DNA of 64,000 nucleotides from Jannaschia aquimarina (GCF_000877395.1 NZ_JYFE01000023.1:1-64000); one strand, 5' to 3'. Counted from the first letter of the stretch, positions 25,586-34,722 are shown. The notes: generated by a model from the sequence alone, not told the origin. Program-made: numbers and translations.

Positions 25586-27433
25586 TTACTCCGCAGCCTC
25601 TCCCGCCACATCGATGAAGCCACCTGATTGCCGCGCCCAGAAGCGCGCGTAGAGGCCTCCTTCCGCCAGAAGGTCGTCGTGGCTGCCCTGCTCTACGATG
25701 CGGCCCTCGTCGATGACGACGATCCGGTCCATTGCGGCAATGGTCGACAGCCGGTGCGCAATCGCGATGACGCTCTTGCCTTCCATCATCCCGTAGAGCG
25801 TGTCCTGGATCGCAGCCTCGACCTCGCTGTCGAGCGCGCTCGTGGCTTCGTCCAGAACGAGGATGGGCGCGTCCTTCAGGATGACACGCGCGAGCGCGAT
25901 GCGCTGGCGCTGGCCGCCCGACAGCTTGACGCCGCGCTCGCCGACATGGGCGTCGTAGCCCGTTCGGCCTTCGCTGTCTTCGAGCGCAAGGATGAAATCG
26001 TGAGCATGGGCCCTTCGCGCCGCGGCCTCGACATCCGCGTCGGTCGCACTCGCAAGACCGTAGCCGATATTGTCCCGGATCGAGCGGTGCATCAGGCTCG
26101 AATCCTGCTGGACCATGCCGATGGCACGGCGCAGCGAGGCTTGCGTCACGCTGCTGACGGACTGGCCGTCGATGGCGATGCGTCCGTGCTCTGCGTCGTA
26201 GAACCGCAGGAGCAGCTTGACCAAGGTCGACTTTCCGGCGCCCGACCGTCCGACGATGCCGACCTTCTCGCCCGGCGCGATAGCAAGCGACAGACCCGTC
26301 ACGCCGCCCTGCGTGCCGCCGTAGTGATGACTCACGTCTTCGAATACGATCGAGCCGTCCGTCACCGTCAAATCGCTCGCGTCGGTGGCATCGGTCAGCG
26401 CGATGGGTTGCGCGATCGTCTCCATCCCCTCGGCGATGATCCCGAGGTTCCGAAAGAAGGACGACAGCGCCCACATGATCCAGCCCGTCATGGCGTTGAG
26501 CCGCAGGACCAGCGCCGCGGCCGCCGCCACGATCCCGACGCTGGCCGTCCCCTGCGACCAGAGCAGGATCCCCCATCCGACGACGCCCACGATCAGCAGC
26601 CCGTTCAGCGTGACGAGCGCAACATCCATAATCGTGAAGATCCGCATTTCGGCGGCGAAGGTCCGGCGGGTATGCTCGATGGCATCCTTGGCGTAATCCA
26701 GCTCCTGCCCTTCATGGGCGAAGAGCTTGACGGACTGGATGTTCGTATAGGCATCCACCACGCGTCCGGTCGTCATCGACCGGGCATCGGAGGCGGCCTT
26801 GGAGGCCGGGCCGACATTCCGGATCGTCCACCAGACCAGACCGGCATAGAGCGCGAACCAGATCGCCAAGGGGATCAACAGGCGCGGATCGCCTCCCCAG
26901 AGAAGGATCGCCGCCCCCAGGAGATAGGCCAGCGCAAAGGTGATCGCATCGAAGACCTGAAACATCGCCTCGCCCGCGGCGGGCGGCGTCTGCATGATGC
27001 GGTTGGCGATGCGCCCGGCGAAATCGTTCTCGAACCAGCCCACCGATTGGCGCAACACATGCTTGTGCGCCCGCCAGCGGAAGACGGTGCCGTAGTTCGG
27101 CAGAAGCGCGTTGTTCAGCAAAAGCACGTCCAGGGCCTGGATCGCCGGACGAAGGATCAGCACGAAAGCCGCCATCAGAAGCAGTTCGGTCCCGTAGCGC
27201 GACAGGACCTCTGATGGGCTACCTTGGGACATCAGGTCCACGACCCGCCCCATATAGGCGATGAGGCCGACCTCGACGGCCGCAACGACGACGGAAATCA
27301 GGGCAGTCAGCGTGAAGAGTTTTGTGAAGGGCCGTGAATATTCCTGCAGAAATGGCCAGAGCGCGCGGGGCGGTGCATCCGCTTCGGGGACGGGTGCGTA
27401 GGGGTCGATCAGGTTCTCGAAGTAGCGGAACAT
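25586..27433 (-). CDS. ABC exporter half-transporter 2
   Basis: A 615-residue type IV ABC exporter with the same architecture as the neighbouring gene: membrane domain in residues about 35-330, then Walker A GRSGAGKS, signature LSGGQRQR and Walker B ILVLDEATSALDSE, all intact. Start ATG 27433 with GGAGG about 10 bases before it. The pair looks like an old tandem duplication; both have intact catalytic sites, unlike many heterodimeric exporters with one degenerate site. The two are separated by 176 bases with no visible terminator. Confidence 0.92.
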   Translation of the reverse strand: MFRYFENLIDPYAPVPEADAPPRALWPFLQEYSRPFTKLFTLTALISVVVAAVEVGLIAYMGRVVDLMSQGSPSEVLSRYGTELLLMAAFVLILRPAIQALDVLLLNNALLPNYGTVFRWRAHKHVLRQSVGWFENDFAGRIANRIMQTPPAAGEAMFQVFDAITFALAYLLGAAILLWGGDPRLLIPLAIWFALYAGLVWWTIRNVGPASKAASDARSMTTGRVVDAYTNIQSVKLFAHEGQELDYAKDAIEHTRRTFAAEMRIFTIMDVALVTLNGLLIVGVVGWGILLWSQGTASVGIVAAAAALVLRLNAMTGWIMWALSSFFRNLGIIAEGMETIAQPIALTDATDASDLTVTDGSIVFEDVSHHYGGTQGGVTGLSLAIAPGEKVGIVGRSGAGKSTLVKLLLRFYDAEHGRIAIDGQSVSSVTQASLRRAIGMVQQDSSLMHRSIRDNIGYGLASATDADVEAAARRAHAHDFILALEDSEGRTGYDAHVGERGVKLSGGQRQRIALARVILKDAPILVLDEATSALDSEVEAAIQDTLYGMMEGKSVIAIAHRLSTIAAMDRIVVIDEGRIVEQGSHDDLLAEGGLYARFWARQSGGFIDVAGEAAE

Positions 27434-27469
27434 TGGCGGCTGCCTCCGGGCCAGCCGCCTCATATAGGG

Positions 27470-28057
27470 TCAACCAGGCACAAAGACCATGACAGCGGAC
27501 GCGGAAAGCGCGATTGCCATCACTGTCGTGAACATCCGCCACGCGATCGGGGTCGTCAGCAGGTATGCCAGCAGCGACCCGGCAATGGCCCAGAAGACGC
27601 AGACGAAGAGATTGATCCCGGAGAACGCGGAAGCGATCCGCGCCGCCTCGAGAAGCGGCGGGAGACCCAGCGAATGACCAGCAACCGCGGCGAGGGCGAT
27701 CGCCCAGGCTTTTGGATTGACCCATTGGAAGAGAACCGCCTCGACGAAGGTGAAGGGGCGCCCGTGCCCTCCTTCCTGACCCGGCGCCGAGACCAACAGC
27801 TTCCAGGCCATCCACAGGATCCAGGCGGCGGCCCCGACTTGGAGCGTGAATTTGAGCGCCGGAATTGTGACGAGCAGGGCGCCAAGCCCGAACGTCGCCA
27901 CAGCCGACGTGACCCCGACGCCGACCACTACGCCGCAAATGTGCGGCACGGTCGCATGGAACCCGAACCGGGCCCCGGACGCCGTGATCAGGATGACATT
28001 CGGGCCGGGCGAGAACAGCCCGGCAAACACGAAGAGATAGAGAGGGTCGAGCGTCAC
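27470..28057 (-). CDS. LysE/RhtB family amino acid exporter
   Basis: A 195-residue membrane protein with about six hydrophobic segments. The family motif SPGPNVILITASGARFG is at residues 16-32 and QWVNPKAWAIAL around residue 110. LysE/RhtB proteins export amino acids or homoserine lactones from the cytoplasm; substrate unknown. It lies 36 bases upstream of the second ABC exporter on the same strand and may be cotranscribed. Confidence 0.9.
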   Translation of the reverse strand: MTLDPLYLFVFAGLFSPGPNVILITASGARFGFHATVPHICGVVVGVGVTSAVATFGLGALLVTIPALKFTLQVGAAAWILWMAWKLLVSAPGQEGGHGRPFTFVEAVLFQWVNPKAWAIALAAVAGHSLGLPPLLEAARIASAFSGINLFVCVFWAIAGSLLAYLLTTPIAWRMFTTVMAIALSASAVMVFVPG

Positions 28058-28145
28058 GCGAGCCGAAGGGTTGAGGACAAGGAAAATGGCGGATCGGCGG
28101 TTTCCCGGTGCACCTGTTGCAGGGCGAAGGGAAGGCTAGTCGCCA

Positions 28146-29279
28146 TCAACCCAGCGCCCGCGCCCTGAGATCGTCCCGTTCAATCTCGCCCGAAGCCGCG
28201 AGCCAGACGGCCTTTGCCTCTGCAAGGGCGCGGCCAAGATCGGGCCCTTGGAGCGCCGGCATCAGATCGGCTGCGACAAGTGGAAACGGCGTATCGGCGC
28301 CGCGCTCCGCTGCGGCGAAATCCCCCGGCCCGGGCGCGTGCCCGATGCTCGCCGCGCGGATCAGCAGCGCATCGCGCGCCCGCTCTGCCCCCAGGATGTG
28401 GCCCAGTGCAAAGGGCGGCCCTTCCGTTTCCCGCAAGGACTCAATCGCTTTCTCCTCGGCCCGTGAGAGGCGGAGCCCGGATGTGTCCCCTCCGATCGCC
28501 GCGAGGCGACGAAGCCAATCCGGCGAGATCTCTCCTTCAAGGTGGACCAACGGGGCCAATGCAGTCGGATCGGCCCCCGGAAGGACCCGCGTCAGGATCC
28601 CCGTCTGGGCCATCGCGCCGATGCACGGTGCAGGATCCGGCGCCGCAAGAAGCTTGCGGATTTCGTGGCCCACCCTCTCTCGGCTCAGACGATCGAGACC
28701 GGCCGCCTCTCGCGCGCAGGCGGACAGGCCCTCGGCGTCAAGCCCGTCGCGTCCGTACCAGGCCGTGAAGCGAAAGAACCGGAGGATCCGCAGATAATCC
28801 TCTTTGATCCGCGCATGCGGGTCCCCGATGAAACGGACGCGCCCGGCGCGCAGATCGGGCATCCCCCCGAGCGGGTCGACGATCGTGCCATCGGCCCGCG
28901 CATAGAGTGCATTCATGGTGAAGTCGCGCCGGCGGGCATCGTCGGTCGCATTGTCCGAGAAGGCCACGGTCGCGTGCCGCCCATCGGTATCCACATCCCG
29001 GCGGAACGTCGTGATCTCGTGGGGCAGACCACCGCTCATGACGGTGACCGTGCCGTGATCCAGACCGGTCGGAATGACCCTCAGTCCATTCTGTTCGGCG
29101 AGGTCGATGACCCGTTCCGGACGCGCATCGGTTGCGATGTCGATATCGGCGACAGGCGCGCCGAGCAGGGAATTGCGGACGCAGCCACCGACTGCGAGCG
29201 CGTCGTGCCCGGCATCTTCCAGCAATTTCAGGACAGCCTGCGTCGGCGCGGCACTCAGCCAGTCAGCTTCGATCCTCAT
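28146..29279 (-). CDS. cca: CCA tRNA nucleotidyltransferase/poly(A) polymerase family protein
   Basis: A 377-residue class II nucleotidyltransferase. The head domain has GGCVRNSLLG (about 28-37) and the metal-binding DIDIAT (about 41-46), then the RRDFTMNALY motif (about 115) and the tail of helices. It adds or repairs the 3' CCA of tRNAs, or acts as a poly(A) polymerase; the two cannot be separated by sequence reading. ATG 29279 gives the normal start of the family; the open frame continues upstream over the Nudix gene. It overlaps the Nudix gene end by 17 bases, so hslO-Nudix-cca is one compact transcript. Confidence 0.9.
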   Translation of the reverse strand: MRIEADWLSAAPTQAVLKLLEDAGHDALAVGGCVRNSLLGAPVADIDIATDARPERVIDLAEQNGLRVIPTGLDHGTVTVMSGGLPHEITTFRRDVDTDGRHATVAFSDNATDDARRRDFTMNALYARADGTIVDPLGGMPDLRAGRVRFIGDPHARIKEDYLRILRFFRFTAWYGRDGLDAEGLSACAREAAGLDRLSRERVGHEIRKLLAAPDPAPCIGAMAQTGILTRVLPGADPTALAPLVHLEGEISPDWLRRLAAIGGDTSGLRLSRAEEKAIESLRETEGPPFALGHILGAERARDALLIRAASIGHAPGPGDFAAAERGADTPFPLVAADLMPALQGPDLGRALAEAKAVWLAASGEIERDDLRARALG

Positions 29280-29853
29280 GCACCCTCTCGGCCAATCCGC
29301 GCAGGATGCGTGCCGTCGCACCCCAGACGTAGTAGGGACCATAGGGCACGGCGTAGTAGCGGCGCCACTCCCCGCGCCACCGCCTCGCTTCGATCGTGTA
29401 GTTAGCGGGCTCAAGCAGATGGCTCGCCGGGATCGAGAAGACTTCGGCGACCTCCCCCGCCTCCGGCACAGGATCGAATTGCGGCACTTCGGCAAGGATC
29501 GGCGTCACCGTGAAGCCGGTGACCGTCTCGTGGCTCGGCAGATGGCAGAGGACCGATGCCTCGCTGAGCCCGACTTCTTCCGATGCCTCGCGGAGCGCGG
29601 CCGACTCAGCGGTCTCGCCCTCCTCGGTCTTGCCGCCCGGAAAGGCGATCTGTCCGGGGTGATGCTTCAATCGGCTGGAACGCTTGGTCAACAGAATGCG
29701 CGGGCCTTCTTCCGCATCCATGAGACCGACCAGAACGGCCGCATCGCGTAGCACCCTTCGTCCCGGCAGGACGACCTCCGGATTGAGATCGAAATCCGAA
29801 GACGCGCCGTCCGAATGTCGGGCGGCGCGCGTAATTCCGGCGATTGAAATCAC
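29263..29853 (-). CDS. Nudix hydrolase, CoA pyrophosphatase type
   Basis: A 196-residue Nudix protein. The Nudix box reads GGKTEEGETAESAALREASEEVGL (positions about 92-115; Gly-x5-Glu-x7-Arg-Glu-x-x-Glu-Glu-x-Gly), and LKHHPGQIAFPGG just before it is the extra motif of CoA-type members (NudL). It probably hydrolyses CoA or its oxidised or acylated forms to 3',5'-ADP and phosphopantetheine. The start is GTG 29853, overlapping the hslO stop (GTGA). Confidence 0.88.
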   Translation of the reverse strand: MISIAGITRAARHSDGASSDFDLNPEVVLPGRRVLRDAAVLVGLMDAEEGPRILLTKRSSRLKHHPGQIAFPGGKTEEGETAESAALREASEEVGLSEASVLCHLPSHETVTGFTVTPILAEVPQFDPVPEAGEVAEVFSIPASHLLEPANYTIEARRWRGEWRRYYAVPYGPYYVWGATARILRGLAERVHEDRS

Positions 29854-30845
29854 GGCGCCTTCGTTGCCTCGAACCCGAGCGTCTCGGGCTCGAACTCGTA
29901 ATGCGCTCCGCAGAACTGGCAGTCTGCCGTGACGATGCCGTCCTCCGTCGTCATGTGGGCGATATCCTTTGCAGAATAGATCGACAGGGATTGCCGCACC
30001 CTCTCCGACGAACACGTACACCCGAAGCGGATCGGCTGAGGATCGAACACCCTCGGCCCCTCCTCATGGAACAGACGGACCAGCAGGTCGGTCGGGCTGA
30101 CGGACGGGCCGATCAACTCGAGGTCCTCGGTCGTGTCGAGCAGCAGGTTGGCCCGGTTCCAGTTCTCCTGCCCGTCGTCATCGAGGATGTCCGACGCGGT
30201 CAGGAGCCCGCCTTCACCGGATCCGCCCTCGCCGCTCGCGTAGGGGCTGGCCTTCGGCATGTGCTGCAGCATCACGCCTCCGGCTCGCCACCCCTCCTCC
30301 ACGCCAGGCTCGGTGGGCCGGCCATGGGACAACGCAAAGCGCGTCGAGATCTGCTCGGATTGCGCGAAGTAGGTTTCCGCGCAGGCCGACAGGCTCCCCC
30401 CGGCGATGGGCGTGATCCCCTGATAGGGCGCCATGTCCTTGCCTTGGTCGATGAGGATCGCAAAGTAGCCCTTTCCGATCAGGTCGAACGGCTCGTCCCG
30501 GACATGCGCCAGCAACCTATCGCGATCGAAGCTCGCATAGGCGCGGATCCGAGCCGGTTGCCCGTCCTCGGTAGGCCCGTAGTAATCGGTCGCGATAAGC
30601 CGCGCCGGACCGTCGCCGCGAACCTGGAGCGAGAGCTTCCAGCGCAGCTTGATCGTCTGACCGATCAGTGCAGTCAGCAAGGCCATCTCGGCCACCAGCG
30701 CCTCGATCTGAGGCGGGTAATCGTGCTGGCGCAGCACCTCGTCGAGCACTCCGTCCAGACGGGCCACGCGGCCGCGGATGTCGGAAGCATCGAGCTGAAA
30801 CGGCAACACGGTGTCGTCCCAGATGTGGGTCATCGTATTGATCAT
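29850..30845 (-). CDS. hslO: Hsp33 redox-regulated chaperone
   Basis: A 331-residue cytoplasmic holdase switched on by oxidation and heat. The redox switch near the C-terminus is complete: CTC (Cys276, Cys278) and CQFC (Cys309, Cys312) can bind zinc when reduced. The N-terminal domain contains LLTALIGQTIKLRWKLSLQ and DPQPIRFGC. ATG 30845 has AGGA about 9 bases before it and avoids the upstream extension, which runs across a divergent gene. First gene of hslO-Nudix-cca; shares a 96-base divergent region with another Nudix gene. Confidence 0.93.
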   Translation of the reverse strand: MINTMTHIWDDTVLPFQLDASDIRGRVARLDGVLDEVLRQHDYPPQIEALVAEMALLTALIGQTIKLRWKLSLQVRGDGPARLIATDYYGPTEDGQPARIRAYASFDRDRLLAHVRDEPFDLIGKGYFAILIDQGKDMAPYQGITPIAGGSLSACAETYFAQSEQISTRFALSHGRPTEPGVEEGWRAGGVMLQHMPKASPYASGEGGSGEGGLLTASDILDDDGQENWNRANLLLDTTEDLELIGPSVSPTDLLVRLFHEEGPRVFDPQPIRFGCTCSSERVRQSLSIYSAKDIAHMTTEDGIVTADCQFCGAHYEFEPETLGFEATKAP

Positions 30846-30941
30846 GGCGGAGTTCCTTTCCGGCACGGGTATCCCGCGCCTGTCTGGCGAGCCATATAGG
30901 ACCGCGGCAGCCCCCGATAAACCCTTCCGCCCGGAGAGCCG

Positions 30942-31397
30942 ATGATCCCTCGCCTTGGACGCCCGCCCCCATCGGTTCCGCACCGCTTCCGGCCCGGCGC
31001 CTATGCGATTCTGGTCAAAGGAGACCGGATCCTGCTCACGGAGCAGGACATGCCCGACGGGGTGGAGCTTCAATTGCCGGGCGGTGGCCTGGAACCGGAA
31101 GAGACGACGATACCCGGTCTGGTCCGCGAAGTGATCGAGGAGACGGGATATCGCTGCCGTATCCTGCGCCGCGTCGGTGCATATCGGCGCTTCACGATGA
31201 TGGAAGACTACGGAGTCCGCGCCGAGAAGCTCTGCCATATCTATCTGGGCCAAGCCGGGCTTCGGATCGGGCCGCCGCGGGAACAGGGGCACAGGGCAAT
31301 CTGGGCTCATCGTGACGAAGCCATCCGCGGGCTTGCGAACCGGGCGGATGCTGAGATCCTTCACCGTGTCTTGCGGAACCGATGGACTCGCCGCTGA
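30942..31397 (+). CDS. Nudix hydrolase
   Basis: A 151-residue protein with the Nudix box GGGLEPEETTIPGLVREVIEETGY in parts (Gly at about 46, REVIEETG at about 62-69), including the catalytic glutamates. It belongs to the small ADP-ribose/nucleoside diphosphate type but the substrate is not clear. It is divergent from hslO, which itself is followed by a different Nudix gene; the two Nudix proteins are not close copies. Confidence 0.85.
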   Translation: MIPRLGRPPPSVPHRFRPGAYAILVKGDRILLTEQDMPDGVELQLPGGGLEPEETTIPGLVREVIEETGYRCRILRRVGAYRRFTMMEDYGVRAEKLCHIYLGQAGLRIGPPREQGHRAIWAHRDEAIRGLANRADAEILHRVLRNRWTRR

Positions 31398-31712
31398 GGC
31401 TCTTTGCAACCAGGATCCCGGGCAATGACCAGCGTCTCGGCACACTCGCGACGACACGTCGAGCCGCGCTGCGCGTCCAGATCGGTGGCGAGATGACCCG
31501 GCATTTCACGACAATTCTTGCATCGGGACGTCGCGCCGGCTTCAGGGTCCGTCGAAGAAATCACGTGATTGCAATCACGCCGTTCCACCGGCCGGAGTGA
31601 AATCGCCACAGATAGAGATCAGCAGTTTGCTGCCCGCTGCTTTCGCGGACAGCCACTAGAAGACCGCTGAGACGTCGCAGCGATCTTTCGGAAGACCCGC
31701 CGCGCTGTCGGG
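31398..31712. other. Convergent intergenic region
   Basis: 315 bases between the Nudix gene (plus) and the phosphatase gene (minus). Short frames on both strands lack ribosome binding sites and recognisable sequence. The only structure seen is the overlapping palindrome set at 31559-31579. No terminator hairpin was found for either flanking gene. Confidence 0.5.
31559..31579. promoter_or_regulatory. Overlapping palindromes, operator-like
   Basis: AATCACGTGATT (31559-31570) is a perfect 12-base palindrome and overlaps CGTGATTGCAATCACG (31564-31579), a perfect 16-base palindrome. Together they give three half-sites of the form ATCAC/GTGAT. GTGAT-N4-ATCAC resembles the Crp/Fnr box shape. No promoter or gene start is seen beside it, so the role is open. 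Confidence 0.3.
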
Positions 31713-32999
31713 TCACCTTGCCGTGCCGGTTTTAGCGGGATCGCCGAATGCGAAGCTGAGCATCGAGACGTCGTCATCGAAGTCGGCTATCTCCGCATGG
31801 GTTCGGAGGCCTTCCTCGATCGCCTTCAGCATTCCTCCCGGGTCCGGGGGAGAGGTCGCAAGCATTTCAATCAGGCCCACCTCGCCCAGCATATCGCCCC
31901 AGCTGTTCATGCATTCCGTGACGCCATCGGAATAGAGGAGCAGGGTATCGCCCGGCGCGAGCCGGGCTCGTGACCGCTCGAACGGGGCCTCGGGCAGCAG
32001 TCCGACTGGGGGGCCGCCTTCACCGATCGGATCGACGCTGCCATCTGCCCGCCGGATCAGCGGATGCGGGTGACCGGCCTGACAGAATTCGATCTCGCCC
32101 GTCTGAGTGTCCACATATGCGAGCGCCGCCGTGAAATAGATGTCGGTCGACATCTCGGAAATCATGTAATCGTTGATCCGGGCCAGCACCGCCTCGGGTG
32201 GATCCGGCCGCCCATAGCCGTGACGGAAGAGAGCACTGTCGCGCGCGGTGCCGGTCAGAAAGGCGCCGGCAAGTCGGCCCGTCAGCAATGCGGATGCAAT
32301 TCCATGTCCGGATACGTCGATCGAGAGAAGGGCAAGACGTCCGTCTCCGAGGTCGAGATATCCCAGAAGGTCGCCGCCTACCGGTCCCTGCGTGATCAGC
32401 TTCAGCTGGACGCCATGAGGCCCGAACGTCTCGGCGTCTGGGGGCAGGAATGACCGCTGAAGGTTCCGAGCCTCGATCAGGTCACGGTCGGTCGCATCCT
32501 GTTGCAGCCGCAGGTCGTGCAGCATGACCGCCACTTCGTGATTGCGATGCAAGAGCACCTCTTGCATCGACAGCATTCGCTGTCCCGACCGGACGCGCGC
32601 CCGCAACTCGTCCATATCGATCGGGCGGGTGACGAAATCATCGGCGCCGGCCTCCAGGCCCCGTGCCTTGGTCCGAGCGTCCTTGGCCGCCGTCATGAGA
32701 ATGAAGTAGGCGTAGCGATCCGCCTGACTGCGACGGAACGCCCGGCAAAATTCCGGCCCGTCCATACCCGGCATCTGCCAATCCGAGACGATCAATCCGA
32801 TCGGCGCCGCTTCCGCCTCTCTTTCGACGATATCGAGAGCTTCGACCGGGCTTTCGGCCTGCAGAACCTCGATACCCATCTTCTCCAGCACACGCGCGAC
32901 GAGCCGGCGTTGCGCCCTACTGTCGTCGACTACCAGCGCACGCAGCGAAGCGACCGCAGGCGGCGGCGGCGGCGGCGACTGGATCGGAACGTGTTTCAT
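31713..32999 (-). CDS. Response regulator with SpoIIE/RsbU-type PP2C phosphatase output
   Basis: A 428-residue protein: a proline run (residues 9-14) and a receiver domain with Asp25-Asp26 and phosphoacceptor Asp73 (SDWQMPG), a coiled linker (about 140-185), and a PP2C-type phosphatase with GGDLLGYLDLGDGR, DVSGHG (about 230) and SDGVTE near the C-terminus. Such proteins dephosphorylate anti-sigma antagonists or similar partners. The usual receiver lysine is Arg125 (VTRPID). A small Hpt protein is divergently encoded 110 bases away and is the likely phosphodonor or relay partner (inference). No sigma-factor partner gene is seen here. Confidence 0.9.
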   Translation of the reverse strand: MKHVPIQSPPPPPPAVASLRALVVDDSRAQRRLVARVLEKMGIEVLQAESPVEALDIVEREAEAAPIGLIVSDWQMPGMDGPEFCRAFRRSQADRYAYFILMTAAKDARTKARGLEAGADDFVTRPIDMDELRARVRSGQRMLSMQEVLLHRNHEVAVMLHDLRLQQDATDRDLIEARNLQRSFLPPDAETFGPHGVQLKLITQGPVGGDLLGYLDLGDGRLALLSIDVSGHGIASALLTGRLAGAFLTGTARDSALFRHGYGRPDPPEAVLARINDYMISEMSTDIYFTAALAYVDTQTGEIEFCQAGHPHPLIRRADGSVDPIGEGGPPVGLLPEAPFERSRARLAPGDTLLLYSDGVTECMNSWGDMLGEVGLIEMLATSPPDPGGMLKAIEEGLRTHAEIADFDDDVSMLSFAFGDPAKTGTAR

Positions 33000-33109
33000 C
33001 CCAACCGCGATAGCGCGGATACGCTAACGGAACGTGAACCGCCGGGAGCCTGCCCGATCATCCGCTGCGCGTTAACGCGGTCTTCAACCTTGCACGCCAT
33101 ATCGGCGGC

Positions 33110-33442
33110 ATGAACGCGAATATGCTGGACATCGAACGTCTGTCTGAACTTGCCGGGGAAGTCGGCGAAGAGGATCTCGATATGGTTCTGAACCTCTTCC
33201 TCGACGAGGCGGAAGAGGTGATCGAACGAATTTCCAAGCGCATGGAAGACGAAGACTTCGCCAAGGCGACCCACTTCCTTCGATCCGGCGCTTTGAACAT
33301 CGGCTTCTCCGGGCTCGCATCTGCGGCCGGCGCGGCAGATGATCTTCCGCCGGACCGTCGCGGCGAAGCCGCCGCATCCCTAACGGCGGTCCTGCTCGAA
33401 ACCCGTCGCGTGGTGGGCAGTACGGTCGGATTCGCAGCCTGA
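33110..33442 (+). CDS. Hpt domain phosphotransfer protein
   Basis: A 110-residue all-helical protein made of a single Hpt domain. The active site is His55 in ATHFLRSGALNIGF, close to the consensus H-x-L-K/R-x-x-x-x-x-x-G. Acidic N-terminal helix (EDLDMVLNLFLDEAEEVIERI). It would accept phosphate from a kinase and pass it to a receiver. It is divergent from the receiver-phosphatase gene; no histidine kinase lies nearby, so the partner kinase is elsewhere. Confidence 0.8.
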   Translation: MNANMLDIERLSELAGEVGEEDLDMVLNLFLDEAEEVIERISKRMEDEDFAKATHFLRSGALNIGFSGLASAAGAADDLPPDRRGEAAASLTAVLLETRRVVGSTVGFAA

Positions 33443-33486
33443 TTCACGCGCAAACAGGACAGGCAGACCCTGATCCGCACCTGCGA

Positions 33487-34722
33487 TCAGATGACGAGTT
33501 CGGCCAGAACCGGATCGCCTGTTATGTCTCGCCAGGTAAAACCGCTGTCATCCATTCGCGCCTGAAGCCGCTCGAATGAGGCAGGGTCGGTGGTTTCGAT
33601 CCCCATGAGCACGGTCCCGAAGTTCCTGGCCGACTTCTTGAGGTATTCGAATCGCGCGATGTCGTCGTCGGGGCCCAGCAACTCAAGGAAGTCCCGGAGG
33701 GCGCCCGGCCGCTGTGGCATCCGCAGAATATAGTACTTCTTCAACCCCCCGAACCGCATCGCGCGCTCCTTGACGTCGGGGAGTCTCTCGAAGTCGAAGT
33801 TGCCGCCAGTCGTCACACAGACCACGCGTCGGCCTTCGATTTCCGGCCGCAAGTCCCGCAATGCATCGACCGAGAGCGCGCCCGCGGGTTCTAGGACGAT
33901 CCCTTCGATGTTCAGAAGCTCTTGGATCGTCAGGCACAAGCGACCCTCCGGAACCCGCAGAACGTGCTGCGGAGGGGTCTGCCGCAACAGCTCGAACGGG
34001 CGGTCGCCGATCCGCGCGACCGCGGCCCCGTCGACGAAGCTGTCGATCTGGTCCAGCGTCACCGGATGCCCCGATACCAGCGCCGCGGCAAGCGAGGCCG
34101 CGCCCACAGGTTCGACCAATCGGACGTCCTGCGGCATCTGGCGGGCAGCGCGAAGATAGCCGACCACCCCGGCCGAAAGCCCCCCACCGCCGACCGGCAT
34201 GACGAGCATGTCGGGAGGCCCGTCCATCTGCTCCAGCATCTCGACCGCAACGCTGGCTTGCCCCTCGATCACATCGTCATCGTCGAACGGAGACAGGAAA
34301 TGCGCGCCGGTCTCCTCGCAGAATCGTCGAGCTGCGGCGAGGGTCGCGTCGAAGAAATCGCCTGTCAGCTCGATCCTGACATGCTCCCCGCCGAAGGCAC
34401 GCGTCTTGTCGATCTTTTGACCTGGAGTCGTGACCGGCATGAAGATGGTTCCGTCGACACCCAGATGCCGACACATCCAGGCAACGCCCTGTGCGTGGTT
34501 TCCGGCACTGGCACACGCCACCGCCTCGCCGCTCAGCTTGCGCATGGCGTTGAACGCGCCCCTCAGCTTGTAGGAGCGGACCGGCGTCAGATCCTCGCGC
34601 TTGAGCCAGATATCAGCGCCGTAGCGGTCGGACAGGAAATCGTTGCGCAGGCACGGGGTCGCTGGAAAGACCTCGCGCATCGCATCGGTCGCCGCGAGCG
34701 CGCCTGCGACGCGGTCATTCAA
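33487..34722 (-). CDS. ilvA: Threonine ammonia-lyase (threonine deaminase)
   Basis: A 411-residue PLP enzyme converting threonine to 2-oxobutyrate, the first step of isoleucine synthesis. The PLP lysine is Lys52 in SYKLRG, with ASAGNHAQGVA, the glycine loop MPVGGGGLSAGV (about 177) and a C-terminal ACT-like domain (FGGLKKYYILRMPQRPG, about 325 onward). This is the shorter form with one regulatory domain, as in many alphaproteobacteria. It overlaps the end of the membrane-protein gene upstream by 8 bases. Confidence 0.93.
   Translation of the reverse strand: MNDRVAGALAATDAMREVFPATPCLRNDFLSDRYGADIWLKREDLTPVRSYKLRGAFNAMRKLSGEAVACASAGNHAQGVAWMCRHLGVDGTIFMPVTTPGQKIDKTRAFGGEHVRIELTGDFFDATLAAARRFCEETGAHFLSPFDDDDVIEGQASVAVEMLEQMDGPPDMLVMPVGGGGLSAGVVGYLRAARQMPQDVRLVEPVGAASLAAALVSGHPVTLDQIDSFVDGAAVARIGDRPFELLRQTPPQHVLRVPEGRLCLTIQELLNIEGIVLEPAGALSVDALRDLRPEIEGRRVVCVTTGGNFDFERLPDVKERAMRFGGLKKYYILRMPQRPGALRDFLELLGPDDDIARFEYLKKSARNFGTVLMGIETTDPASFERLQARMDDSGFTWRDITGDPVLAELVI

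Noticed and set aside
31382-31600. Small genes in the convergent gap on either strand
   Set aside because: No ribosome binding site, heavy Arg content and no pattern; both strands are open only by composition.
32958-32978. GGC trinucleotide run as a regulatory repeat
   Set aside because: It lies inside the coding sequence of the phosphatase and encodes its short proline run; possible slippage would shift the frame only if not a multiple of three.
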